A stretch of DNA of 64,000 bases. Origin: Prevotella sp. (GTDB lineage: Bacteria > Bacteroidota > Bacteroidia > Bacteroidales > Bacteroidaceae). The translations under genes and the position numbers were made by a program. The notes beneath the pieces are model-generated. The model saw only the letters and a list, made by a program, of their open reading frames with translations, was not told the origin of the DNA and made no database searches. Positions 26,295 to 38,346 of the stretch are shown here, piece after piece; positions within the stretch are counted from its first letter, which is position 1, and each line of letters begins with the position of its first letter. The DNA is taken from positions 1 through 64,000 of the forward strand of contig JALFOF010000105.1 in NCBI GenBank assembly GCA_022773825.1. The letters run 5' to 3'.

Positions 26295-28307
26295 ATGCTC
26301 AAGCTAATTATCACATCACTCATAGTACCCCTTTCGGTCCGCGCCCTCGCACAGACTGACACGGCAGCAGTCTCCTCGCACCTTGAGGAGGTGGAGATAG
26401 TGTCGCACCGTACCTTCTCAGATGTGATACCCTCGCAGAGCCTTGGCGGCAAGGAGCTGGAGCGGCTGAACTCGCTGAACATAGCCGACGCGCTGCGATA
26501 CTTCTCTGGGTTGCAGGTAAAGGACTACGGAGGCGTGGGGGGAATAAAGACGGTGAACATACGCTCCATGGGTTCGCAGCATCTCGGGGTGTACTATGAC
26601 GGCATAGAACTGGGCAACGCGCAAAACGGGCAGATAGACCTCGGGCAGTTCTCGCTCGACAACATAGAGGAGGTGACGCTCTATAACGGGCAGAAAAGCT
26701 CGCTGATGCAGACCGCCTCCGACTACGGCAACGCTGGCAGCGTGTACCTGCGCACCCGCCAGCCGCGCTTCAAAGGCGGCGAGACGCACCACCTGAAGGG
26801 GAAAGTGAAATACGGGCTGAGCAATATGCTCTGCCTCTCCATGCTCTACGAGCAACGTTTCTCCGACAACGTGAACGGCTCTTTCTCGCTCGGCACCGTC
26901 ACCTCCGACGGCAAGTACCAGTTCCGCTATATGCGGAAGAACAGCGACGGCACCACAGCCTACGACACAACGGCGGTGAGGCAGAACGGCGACATACAGT
27001 CGCTGCGCCTTGAAGGCAACGTGAACGGCACGATAGAGCGCGGCGCATGGAACGTGAAGGCATACACATACCTGTCTAACCGCGGCATACCCGGGGCGAT
27101 AGTCAACAACGTATGGCGCAGGGAGGAGAGGCAGGCAGACGCCAACACCTTCTTCCAAGGCTCGTGGCAGAAGGACGCCACGGACGCTTACAGCCTGCGC
27201 GTGATGGCGAAATACGCCAACTACCACACGCACTACCAGAACCGCGACACCACGACCATGACGGTGGACAACCGCTACCGCCAGCAGGAGGCATACCTCA
27301 GTTCCTCACACGCCGTGCGGCTGCTGCCGTGGCTGAGCGCATCCATGGCATACGACGTGCGCTACTCCACCCTTACCGCCGACACCTACACCTGTCCCGA
27401 GCCGCGGAGATGGGAGCACCTCGTGAGCCTTGCCACGGCAGTGGCGCTGAAACAGCTGTCGGCTCAGGCATCAATGCTCTACACATACGCTAAGGACAGC
27501 GGCAAGGAGGCTGCCAACGGAACCACGCCAGTGGGCGCAGGCATGAAGGTGTCACGCCTCACTCCTGCACTGTTCTTCAGCTATTACCCCCTGAACACAC
27601 GCTGCCTGTCGCTGCGCGGCTACGTGAAGCACAGCTTCAGGATGCCTACCTTCAACGACCTTTACTACACATCGATGGGCAACTCCAACCTCGCGCCGGA
27701 GAAAGCACTGCAATATGACCTCGGCATACAATATGACAAGCAGTGTCAGGGCATTCTCAGCAGCCTGCACCTGCAGGTGGATGGCTACTACAACTCGGTG
27801 AAAGACAAAATCATTGCCTACCCCAAAGGGCAGCAATTCCGTTGGACCATGCTCAACCTCGGTAAGGTGCACATCACGGGAATAGATGCGGAAGCAGCGG
27901 CAAGGGTACGCCTCGGCAGGGCGGAAGCAGGGCTAAGGGTGCAATACACCTATCAGAAAGCCATCGACGTGACCAGCTCTGGCGACTCTTACTACCATCA
28001 CCAGATACCCTATATCCCCCTGCACAGCGGGTCGGTGATACTCGATGCCGCATGGAGAGGGCTGACATTCACCTACTCCTTCATCTACACGGGCGAACGA
28101 TATTCACAGCAAGAGAACATTGCCTATAACCGATTGCAGCCGTGGTACACCTCGGATGCGTCGCTGTCGTACCGCGCCACCGTAGGGAAAACGGCGCTAC
28201 GCACCACCCTTGAGGTAAATAACCTGTTCTCACAGGACTACGACGTGATACTGAACTACCCCATGCCGCAGCGTAACTTCGCCGTGAGCGTGGATGTGGA
28301 GATATAG
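26295..28307 (+). CDS. TonB-dependent outer membrane receptor, probably cobalamin (BtuB-type)
   Basis: 670 aa; plug domain (LNIADALRYFSGLQVKDYGGVGGIKTVNIRSMGSQHLGVYYDGIELGNAQNGQIDLGQ) and C-terminal barrel (VEVNNLFSQDYDVILNYPMPQRNFAVSVDVEI). The following gene encodes a BtuG-like lipoprotein. Confidence 0.85.
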   Translation: MLKLIITSLIVPLSVRALAQTDTAAVSSHLEEVEIVSHRTFSDVIPSQSLGGKELERLNSLNIADALRYFSGLQVKDYGGVGGIKTVNIRSMGSQHLGVYYDGIELGNAQNGQIDLGQFSLDNIEEVTLYNGQKSSLMQTASDYGNAGSVYLRTRQPRFKGGETHHLKGKVKYGLSNMLCLSMLYEQRFSDNVNGSFSLGTVTSDGKYQFRYMRKNSDGTTAYDTTAVRQNGDIQSLRLEGNVNGTIERGAWNVKAYTYLSNRGIPGAIVNNVWRREERQADANTFFQGSWQKDATDAYSLRVMAKYANYHTHYQNRDTTTMTVDNRYRQQEAYLSSSHAVRLLPWLSASMAYDVRYSTLTADTYTCPEPRRWEHLVSLATAVALKQLSAQASMLYTYAKDSGKEAANGTTPVGAGMKVSRLTPALFFSYYPLNTRCLSLRGYVKHSFRMPTFNDLYYTSMGNSNLAPEKALQYDLGIQYDKQCQGILSSLHLQVDGYYNSVKDKIIAYPKGQQFRWTMLNLGKVHITGIDAEAAARVRLGRAEAGLRVQYTYQKAIDVTSSGDSYYHHQIPYIPLHSGSVILDAAWRGLTFTYSFIYTGERYSQQENIAYNRLQPWYTSDASLSYRATVGKTALRTTLEVNNLFSQDYDVILNYPMPQRNFAVSVDVEI

Positions 28308-28315
28308 AATATTCC

Positions 28316-28485
28316 TGTTGTTTAGTTGTTTAGTGGTTTGGTTGTTTAGTGGTTTAGTTGTTTAGTTAAATGTAGAGAAGTGACTAAACCAATATGCACC
28401 AAACAACTATCCACCAAACCACTAAACAACTAACTAAACAACTAAACAACCAAATAACAAAACAACTAAACAACTAAACAACCAA
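28316..28485. repeat. Octamer inverted-repeat array 6
   Basis: TTTAGTTG/TTTAGTGG arm, core TTAAATGTAGAGAAGTGACTAAACCAATATGCACC, CAACTAAA arm abutting the next start codon. Confidence 0.9.
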
Positions 28486-28486
28486 A

Positions 28487-30520
28487 ATGTCCACACCACA
28501 ACTCCTTCCTCCCCTGCCCCGCCTCAGAACGGGCTGGATATTGGGGCTTATAATCCTGTTATTCGCCTCCTGCCGCGGCGACGAGGCCGTCATAAGCATG
28601 GAGGACAGCACCATAAACACCGACGAACCGCAGAAAGGCAGCGCACGGGGGATGTACCTGTTGTGCGAAGGGAACATGGGTTCCAACAAGGCGACGATAG
28701 ACTATCTCGACCTCTCCGCTGCCGACGGACTGGTGCATTACCAGCGAAACATCTTCGCGTCGCGCAACCCTTCCGCCGTGAAAGAGCTGGGCGACGTTGG
28801 CAACGACATACAAATCTACGGCTCAAAGCTGTGGATTGTGCTCAACTGCTCCAACAAAGTGGAGGTGTGCAGCGCCGACTCCTGCAAGCGCATAGGGCAG
28901 GTCAACATACCGAACTGCCGCTATGTGGCGTTCGATGGCGACTATGCCTACGTGTCATCATACGCCGGACCCGTGCAGCTCGGCAACTCACAGCTCGGCA
29001 GGGTATATAAGGTTGACACGCTGACGCTACAGAAAGTGGACTCCGTCACCGTGGGACGACAGCCGGAGGAGATGGTAATAATGGGCGGAAAGCTCTATGT
29101 CGCCAACTCCGGCGGATACACCCCCGAGAACTACGACCGCACCGTCAGCGTGGTGTCGCTCGCCACCATGACCGAGGAACGCAAGATAGACGTTGCCCCA
29201 AACCTACACCGCCTGCGCCAAGACCACCTCGGGCAGCTGTGGGTGACGAGCCGCGGAGACTACGACGGCGTGGGGGCGGAGCTGTATTATCTCTCCACCG
29301 ACGCGGACGGAAAGATGCAACTACGCGGCAAAGTGCCCGTGGCGGTGAGCGAGATGTGCATCGTGGGCGACACATTGTATTATATTGGAGCCTCATACAG
29401 AAACGCCACACAGTCTAACACCATCAGCATGGGGCTGGTCAACGTGTCCACCCACCAGCCGATGAGCACCTCTCTCTTCTCCTCCGCCGAGGCGAAATCG
29501 GTACAGTTGCCATACGGCATCATCGTGAACCCCGAGACAAGATACTTCTACCTCATGGATGCCAAGAACTATGTGTCCTCCGGCGAACTGCTATGCTTCC
29601 GTCCCGACGGCTCCTTCGCATGGCGACAGTCCACTGGCGACATACCATCGAAGGCGGTGTTCTGTGGCTTTAGCACCATCACCGACACGCCCCCCACGCC
29701 GCCCACGCCACTGACGAGCGCATGGATAGCCGCCGTTGACGAATATGTGCCAGCGCCGGGGCAGTTCGTGAACACCCTGCCACTGTACGAAGCAGGTGAC
29801 GATGCCACCACCATGGCACGCAAATGCACCGGGCAGATAGGCGGCGAGACCATGGGGACGGTGAGCCTCGGAGGCTTCGGGGGATACATAACATTCCACT
29901 TTGACCACCCCGTGCGAAACGTACCCGGCGAATACGACCTTATGATTTATGGCAATGCGCACAGCGGAGGCAGCGAGCCCGGCATAGTGATGGTGGCACA
30001 CGACGATAATAACAACGGCATACCCGATGACGAATGGTACGAGCTCTCTGGCTCCGCCGACATCGACAGCATCGGAAAAGTCAGCTACGGCTACGAGGTG
30101 ACATACACCTACCGCCCCATGTCCGCCACGCCTTGGACCGACAACCGTGGCGGCAGCGGCGTCATCAGTCGCAACAACTTCCACACGCAGGAGTATTTCC
30201 CCCTGTGGCTCGCACCCACTGAGGGCGCAACCCTCACCCTGCACGGCACACTACTGCCCCCTAACGCCACCGACAAGTCAGGAAACGGCACGCTATGGGT
30301 GCTCAATGCCCTTCGCCACGGGTATGTTGACAACCTGCCAAACACTGACACCGAGGGCTGTTCTTTTGACATCAGCACCGCCGTACACCCCCTGACACGT
30401 CAGTCTGTAGCCCTGCCCGCCATCACCTTCGTGCGTGTTTACAGCGCGATGAACCAGCAATGCGGATGGATTGGCGAGACATCCACGGAGATAACGGCAG
30501 CGAAAGACCTGCACTGGTAA
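28487..30520 (+). CDS. Surface lipoprotein: BtuG-like beta-propeller (YncE/DUF5074-type) fused to a C-terminal cell-surface-protein domain
   Basis: 677 aa; lipobox LFASCRGD, MYLLCEGNMGSNKATIDYLDL..., VGRQPEEMVIMGGKLYVANSGG, PTPPTPL linker, then IMVMVAHDDNNNGIPDDEWYELSGS-type region. Confidence 0.78.
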   Translation: MSTPQLLPPLPRLRTGWILGLIILLFASCRGDEAVISMEDSTINTDEPQKGSARGMYLLCEGNMGSNKATIDYLDLSAADGLVHYQRNIFASRNPSAVKELGDVGNDIQIYGSKLWIVLNCSNKVEVCSADSCKRIGQVNIPNCRYVAFDGDYAYVSSYAGPVQLGNSQLGRVYKVDTLTLQKVDSVTVGRQPEEMVIMGGKLYVANSGGYTPENYDRTVSVVSLATMTEERKIDVAPNLHRLRQDHLGQLWVTSRGDYDGVGAELYYLSTDADGKMQLRGKVPVAVSEMCIVGDTLYYIGASYRNATQSNTISMGLVNVSTHQPMSTSLFSSAEAKSVQLPYGIIVNPETRYFYLMDAKNYVSSGELLCFRPDGSFAWRQSTGDIPSKAVFCGFSTITDTPPTPPTPLTSAWIAAVDEYVPAPGQFVNTLPLYEAGDDATTMARKCTGQIGGETMGTVSLGGFGGYITFHFDHPVRNVPGEYDLMIYGNAHSGGSEPGIVMVAHDDNNNGIPDDEWYELSGSADIDSIGKVSYGYEVTYTYRPMSATPWTDNRGGSGVISRNNFHTQEYFPLWLAPTEGATLTLHGTLLPPNATDKSGNGTLWVLNALRHGYVDNLPNTDTEGCSFDISTAVHPLTRQSVALPAITFVRVYSAMNQQCGWIGETSTEITAAKDLHW

Positions 30521-30756
30521 AGGACTGGGAATGCAAAAACATCAAGATTACGAGAGGAAAGAGGATATGTCAGGATAGGCACATCCTCTTTTCTCATATT
30601 GGCGGCAGTATATAAATGCCCACAAAACATATATCGCGTTTTGGCATCATCGTTTTTCTATGGTGTTTCTAAAATCTACAAGGGAAATAAAAAAATAATC
30701 CTCTGATGCAATGTATTTCTTTCTACCTGCGTATATATAGATAGAAAGCAAACAAA

Positions 30757-31314
30757 ATGACTGAGACAAAGATACAAATCATAGAGGGACTGAGACAGAG
30801 AAGTCCCAAATCGCAACGGGAAGCCTTTGAACTGTTTGGCAGCAATGTCTGGGCTCAGGTGGTGAGAATAGTATCTCGCCAGGAGGATGCGGAAGAGATA
30901 TATCAGGATGTCTTTGTCAAGGCTTTTAACAATATTGACAGGTATGACGGAGAGAAAGCGTCTTTCAATACATGGCTCCTGCGAATAGCCTACAACGAAG
31001 CAGTATCATTTCTCCGGAAGGGCAAGGCGAAGACAGTATATCTAAACGACTACGGCAACATTATAGACAATATCTCAGAGGAGGAGACGGAGAGGATTAT
31101 CGGCAAACCCGACCAAGAGACAATACAGATGATACGCTCTGCCATCCGACATCTTACGCCAGAGGAACAGGCACTCATCACAATGTTCTATTATGACGAA
31201 ATGAGTCTGCAGGATATTGCATATATCACAGAAACAATACCATCGACAGTGGCATCCAGACTATGTAGGACGAGAAAGAAACTATGCACTATAATAAAAA
31301 AAATACAGTCATGA
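30757..31314 (+). CDS. RNA polymerase sigma factor, ECF (sigma-70 family)
   Basis: 185 aa; VSRQEDAEEIYQDVFVKAFNNIDRYDGEKASFNTWLLRIAYNEAVSFLRK and LTPEEQALITMFYYDEMSLQDIAYITETIPSTVASRLCRTRKKL. Confidence 0.93.
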   Translation: MTETKIQIIEGLRQRSPKSQREAFELFGSNVWAQVVRIVSRQEDAEEIYQDVFVKAFNNIDRYDGEKASFNTWLLRIAYNEAVSFLRKGKAKTVYLNDYGNIIDNISEEETERIIGKPDQETIQMIRSAIRHLTPEEQALITMFYYDEMSLQDIAYITETIPSTVASRLCRTRKKLCTIIKKIQS

Positions 31315-32030
31315 GAAAAGAATACGACATAAGGAATAATCTCCATGAGGCGATAAGGCTGGAGGAGGATATGCGCCCTCCTATGCCGGCAGACCTTAAT
31401 GCCAGACTGGCGCGACGCTTGGAAGAGGAGACGGACAGTAATCATAAACCGAAACGACTCTATAGGCTTCTGCCATGGATTGCGGCGGCTTGCGCGGCGG
31501 CTTGCTTCACAATCCCTCTTGTGCCGCTTAACAACGGTAAAACGAATGATTCTCCCGTGGCGAACAAGTGGGCAGAGAAGAAACTGGAGAAACAGGCGGA
31601 AGTGACAGGGAAAACTGCTTTTGAACCTTTACTCTCCGCTGCCAACACACCCGCCCCAAAGCCAAAAGGGGAAACAAGAACCGCGGAAAAGCCTTGCTTA
31701 CAGGAAACTGTTTGCAAGGACATGAGGGAAGAAAGGGAAACAGAGGATAAGACACGTACGCAGGATATTCTCACAACGGAATGTCAGGAAAGTGTGGAGT
31801 GCGACTTGTCAGCAGTCGCAGAGGAACCCGCAACCACAGCTGACACGCAGAAACCGAGAATACTCACAGAGCGAGACATACCTGTCACACGGCCGGAAAA
31901 CCTGAAATATACGAAGGAGGAAATAGCCCTCTTGCAGAAACAGGCTAACGAGGCTTACATAAAATGGATGGAACTGGAACTTGAGATAGCGAAATACCAA
32001 TTGGAACAAACCGCAAACAATATAAGATAG
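31311..32030 (+). CDS. Putative anti-sigma factor / membrane protein
   Basis: Start ATGA overlaps the sigma factor stop. Single TM segment LYRLLPWIAAACAAACFTIPL after an ~50-aa cytoplasmic region; low-complexity C-terminal region. Confidence 0.65.
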   Translation: MRKEYDIRNNLHEAIRLEEDMRPPMPADLNARLARRLEEETDSNHKPKRLYRLLPWIAAACAAACFTIPLVPLNNGKTNDSPVANKWAEKKLEKQAEVTGKTAFEPLLSAANTPAPKPKGETRTAEKPCLQETVCKDMREERETEDKTRTQDILTTECQESVECDLSAVAEEPATTADTQKPRILTERDIPVTRPENLKYTKEEIALLQKQANEAYIKWMELELEIAKYQLEQTANNIR

Positions 32031-32032
32031 TT

Positions 32033-33460
32033 ATGAGAAGAATCCTTACATTGCTTGTCATTGCCACCATGGCAGTCACAACAGGAAATGCACAGTCATC
32101 TTCCAAACGACAGGCTAACAGGCCTGTCAATGTCATAAAACAATTCGAACGTATCATCAACCTCTACGCAGTAAAGAACGGGGAGACGTACTCTATGAAG
32201 AAACATCCCGACACAAATATCATAGAGTTGAGCGAACGCGTCACCAACTTCTCCATAAGCGACGCAAATGACAACTTGAACGTCGTGCGCAAGGCATTCC
32301 AGACAGATGAGCCGACGTGTTACCAGAACACACATATACAGCCAGGATCCAACGACCTCATTAGTCTCACGGTGATATCAGAGAACGACAAAACCTCAAA
32401 GACAGTCCGTATCAGAAGAAATCGTCAGGAGGAAATGCTGATGATGTGCTGCAAAAATGCCGAGAACCCACGGATGAGGGATGCCTATGCCATAGTATGG
32501 GAGCATCACGGGGATACTATCAACGGCACCATCTTCCAGATTACATCCTTACGCCCCGACCTTGTCGGCAACATGATAGATGCTTTGCGCAGCACTTTCA
32601 GGATAGAAGGACGCGTGGATGAGAATATCAAGGACTCGCTGTATAATATTTATATCGCTGACTCCTATGAGGAACTGAACCGTGTGGCGGATGATGACTA
32701 TGTGGCTTGCGTGCCTGTTGTCAACAAAAGGTTTGAATATAGCGTGGAACTGGACAAGCCAAAGGTGGGGCGCCTGCGTTGCATATTCCCTGACGGCTCT
32801 CTCTGCTCGGCAGGGATAGACCTTGACTTTGTGCCTGGCGAGACTTATCACATCACAGTACACAACGGATACTATGACGATGACTTTGACTATGAGAGAC
32901 GTGTGGGACGTAACTCCGGTAAAAGTCTGATAACTCCTTACCGCAATAGAATACGCGATACAGGTGCGGATGATGTTGTAATCACCGATACGGCAGATGT
33001 TATTCCTCCTGAAAGAAAAGGCCCTTCCATCATCTGGTTTGAAAGTCTCCCCGCCGCAAAGAGGGTTGAACTGGAAGCTATATCGGAACAGATAGAGGCT
33101 AGCATGAAAATTATCGAGCAGTACAAGAAGAAAATAGGCGAGATAATGATGCCAGAACACATTGGTACAGCAGACACGAAAAAGAAAGAAGCGGACAAAT
33201 GGTTCATACAGATATACAATCTGCACAGCAATCAGGACAAGAAGATAAAGAAATTTATCCGCTTCCTGGCAGACACCGCTTGCCCAACTCAGGACCGTTT
33301 CAACATGATTAAAAGTTATATCGAATACCTTAACAAGGAGGCAAAAGAACTAAACGCTTTCAATTTAAGCGAGCACTCCCTCAAGAATTCAATAAAATGC
33401 GGCAAGCTGCTCACGAAGCTATCTGGGGAATACCTCAAAATCGCAAGTCAATGGAAGTAG
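32033..33460 (+). CDS. Hypothetical secreted protein of the sigma/anti-sigma operon
   Basis: 475 aa; signal peptide MRRILTLLVIATMAVTTGNAQ; starts 2 nt after the preceding stop. Confidence 0.75.
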   Translation: MRRILTLLVIATMAVTTGNAQSSSKRQANRPVNVIKQFERIINLYAVKNGETYSMKKHPDTNIIELSERVTNFSISDANDNLNVVRKAFQTDEPTCYQNTHIQPGSNDLISLTVISENDKTSKTVRIRRNRQEEMLMMCCKNAENPRMRDAYAIVWEHHGDTINGTIFQITSLRPDLVGNMIDALRSTFRIEGRVDENIKDSLYNIYIADSYEELNRVADDDYVACVPVVNKRFEYSVELDKPKVGRLRCIFPDGSLCSAGIDLDFVPGETYHITVHNGYYDDDFDYERRVGRNSGKSLITPYRNRIRDTGADDVVITDTADVIPPERKGPSIIWFESLPAAKRVELEAISEQIEASMKIIEQYKKKIGEIMMPEHIGTADTKKKEADKWFIQIYNLHSNQDKKIKKFIRFLADTACPTQDRFNMIKSYIEYLNKEAKELNAFNLSEHSLKNSIKCGKLLTKLSGEYLKIASQWK

Positions 33461-33506
33461 TCCGAGACGAGAGAAAGCCATGAGTCGATGCCTTGCACAT
33501 ACGAGA

Positions 33507-33550
33507 ACAGCCCCCATGGACTGAGTATAGTCCTATGGGGGCTGTCTTTT
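33507..33550 (+). terminator. Rho-independent terminator (sigma operon)
   Basis: ACAGCCCCCATGGACTGAGTATAGTCCTATGGGGGCTGTCTTTT. Confidence 0.85.
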
Positions 33551-33568
33551 ATATGCTGTCGCCGATAC

Positions 33569-34894
33569 TTATTTCAGCCTTGCCTTAATCCATTCCATGT
33601 GCTGTCGCTCCATTGTCTCGGAGGTCCAGTGCTCGTTTATTGGTGTTATGAAAGGCTCTTTCGGGCATGTCAGCACGTTCCATGCGGCGTAACTGGTTGT
33701 TGGCGGACAGGTGCTGTCGTTGTACCCCCACGTCATACGCACGGGACAGGTAATCTGCCGGCAGAAGTTCACCACGTCATAGTATTGCAGTGTCCCGATA
33801 ACCCGCGGGGTGAGTATGCCTGCTGGATTACGATTAAAGTGCGGATAGCCACCAGTGCGTCCCTTTTCACTATATGCTGCCATGTCGGTTAACGCGGGAT
33901 GGTTGGCTACGCAGAGGGTGACACGCGGGTCAATGGCCGCGGTTACCAGTGCTAATGCGCCGCCCTGCGAGCCGCCCTGCACCGCCACGTTGCGGCCGTC
34001 CCACTCGGGCAGCGAGGTGAGGAAGTCTATGCAGCGCACCATGCCTGCATAGACGTGGCGCATATAGTAACGCTCGCGGCTCTCGATACCGTTGACAAGG
34101 TAACCGTTGTCTTTGCTACCAAAGGCGCTGGAGATGGCTTTGAAGTCGCTGTTAGACCAGCGTGGGTCAAGTCCGTGTATCTCTATCTCGAAGCGTATCA
34201 TGCCGTTTTCAGCATAATAGCTGTGGCGCAGCGGCTCCTTGATGGTCTTTATGCCTGCGCCGGGAGGGCAGAATACTACGGGATGGCTGCCCGCGCGCGC
34301 TCCCTTTGGCATGGTGAGGTAGCCGTACATATAGTGTTCACGGTCTATCTTCACCTTTATGAGCCAGCAGTCTATCTTGTCCGTGCAGTATTCTGGTGCC
34401 ACCTCACGTGTGAAGGAGACTGGTGTCTTGCGTGCCTCGGCTATGGTCTGCTGCCAGAACTGCGTGAAGTCGGCTGGCATCTTGGTGAAAGGCTGTATGT
34501 CTTGCACGCTGTAACCTACCTTGACGTGGTGTGATGTCTTCATGCCGCCTACGGTTGCGGTGAGGCGGAGGTCAAGGAAGCCGGGTGTCTTGCGTGTGCC
34601 TACGGGTATGGTTGCCTTGCCCTGCTTCAGCGTTACGCTGCCCTTGGAGGTTGGTTCGAGCATATCGGGGGCTATCTCGTAGCTCACTTCCGCGTCTGCC
34701 GCCACGCCATACTTGTATAGCTGCACGCTGACGGTGGCTTTCTCGCCCGTCTTGTAGAGCCAATCAGCAGGGTCGGGGGTGGTGACCCACAGGAAATCGC
34801 TGCGGTAGGGGTAATTCTCTGCTGAGAGACAGGCTGGCGACAGGAACAGGATAAGGAGGAGCAACAAGCCCGAAAGGTTCTGTATAGCTTTCAT
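33569..34894 (-). CDS. Acetylxylan esterase family protein (AXE1 / cephalosporin-C deacetylase-like)
   Basis: 441 aa, signal peptide; VAVQGGSQGGALALVTAAIDPRVTLCVANHPALTD (GxSxG) and FCRQITCPVRMTWGYNDSTCPPTTSYAAWNVL. Confidence 0.9.
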   Translation of the reverse strand: MKAIQNLSGLLLLLILFLSPACLSAENYPYRSDFLWVTTPDPADWLYKTGEKATVSVQLYKYGVAADAEVSYEIAPDMLEPTSKGSVTLKQGKATIPVGTRKTPGFLDLRLTATVGGMKTSHHVKVGYSVQDIQPFTKMPADFTQFWQQTIAEARKTPVSFTREVAPEYCTDKIDCWLIKVKIDREHYMYGYLTMPKGARAGSHPVVFCPPGAGIKTIKEPLRHSYYAENGMIRFEIEIHGLDPRWSNSDFKAISSAFGSKDNGYLVNGIESRERYYMRHVYAGMVRCIDFLTSLPEWDGRNVAVQGGSQGGALALVTAAIDPRVTLCVANHPALTDMAAYSEKGRTGGYPHFNRNPAGILTPRVIGTLQYYDVVNFCRQITCPVRMTWGYNDSTCPPTTSYAAWNVLTCPKEPFITPINEHWTSETMERQHMEWIKARLK

Positions 34895-34901
34895 TTATTG
34901 G

Positions 34902-35137
34902 ATTAGTGGTTTAGTTGGTTAGTGATTTAGTGGTTTAGTTGTTTGGTGGTTTGGTGGTTAGTGGTTAGTGGTTTAGTTAGTTAGTTGTTTAGTTATTTGG
35001 TTGTTTAGTTATTTGGTTGTTTGGTGCATATTGCTTTAGTCACTTCTCTACATTTAACTAAACAACCAAACAACTAAACAACCAAATAACCAAACCACCA
35101 AACAACCAAACCACCAAACAACCAAACCACTAATCAA
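34902..35137. repeat. Octamer inverted-repeat array 7
   Basis: TTTAGTTG/TTTGGTGG arm, core GGTGCATATTGCTTTAGTCACTTCTCTACATTTAA, CAACCAAA arm. Confidence 0.92.
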
Positions 35138-35141
35138 CTCT

Positions 35142-38060
<2,919 letters not shown>

Positions 38061-38146
38061 TTATTTAGTAGATTTCAATATAGTTGCAAGTCATTTATGT
38101 GCCTATATGCAGGGGGTCGCCACCAGGGGGATGCCCACCTGCCCTG

Positions 38147-38232
38147 CAATAGCATAGCGATTACTGTGTAAAAGCATAGAGATTGGTTAGTGAAAGCATA
38201 GCGATTACTGTGTAAAAGCATAGCGATTGGTT
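38147..38232. repeat. 22-bp-period repeat array (family B), 4 copies
   Basis: CAATAGCATAGCGATTACTGTGTAAAAGCATAGAGATTGGTTAGTGAAAGCATAGCGATTACTGTGTAAAAGCATAGCGATTGG. Confidence 0.92.
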
Positions 38233-38346
38233 TGACGGGTTAGTGGTTTGGTTATGCGGTTGTGTATTGTCTGTTTACATTAACGCAACGAGCAAGCCAC
38301 TACGCCTCCCCACCACCAGGTCAATAAACGACCCGGCACATTGCCG

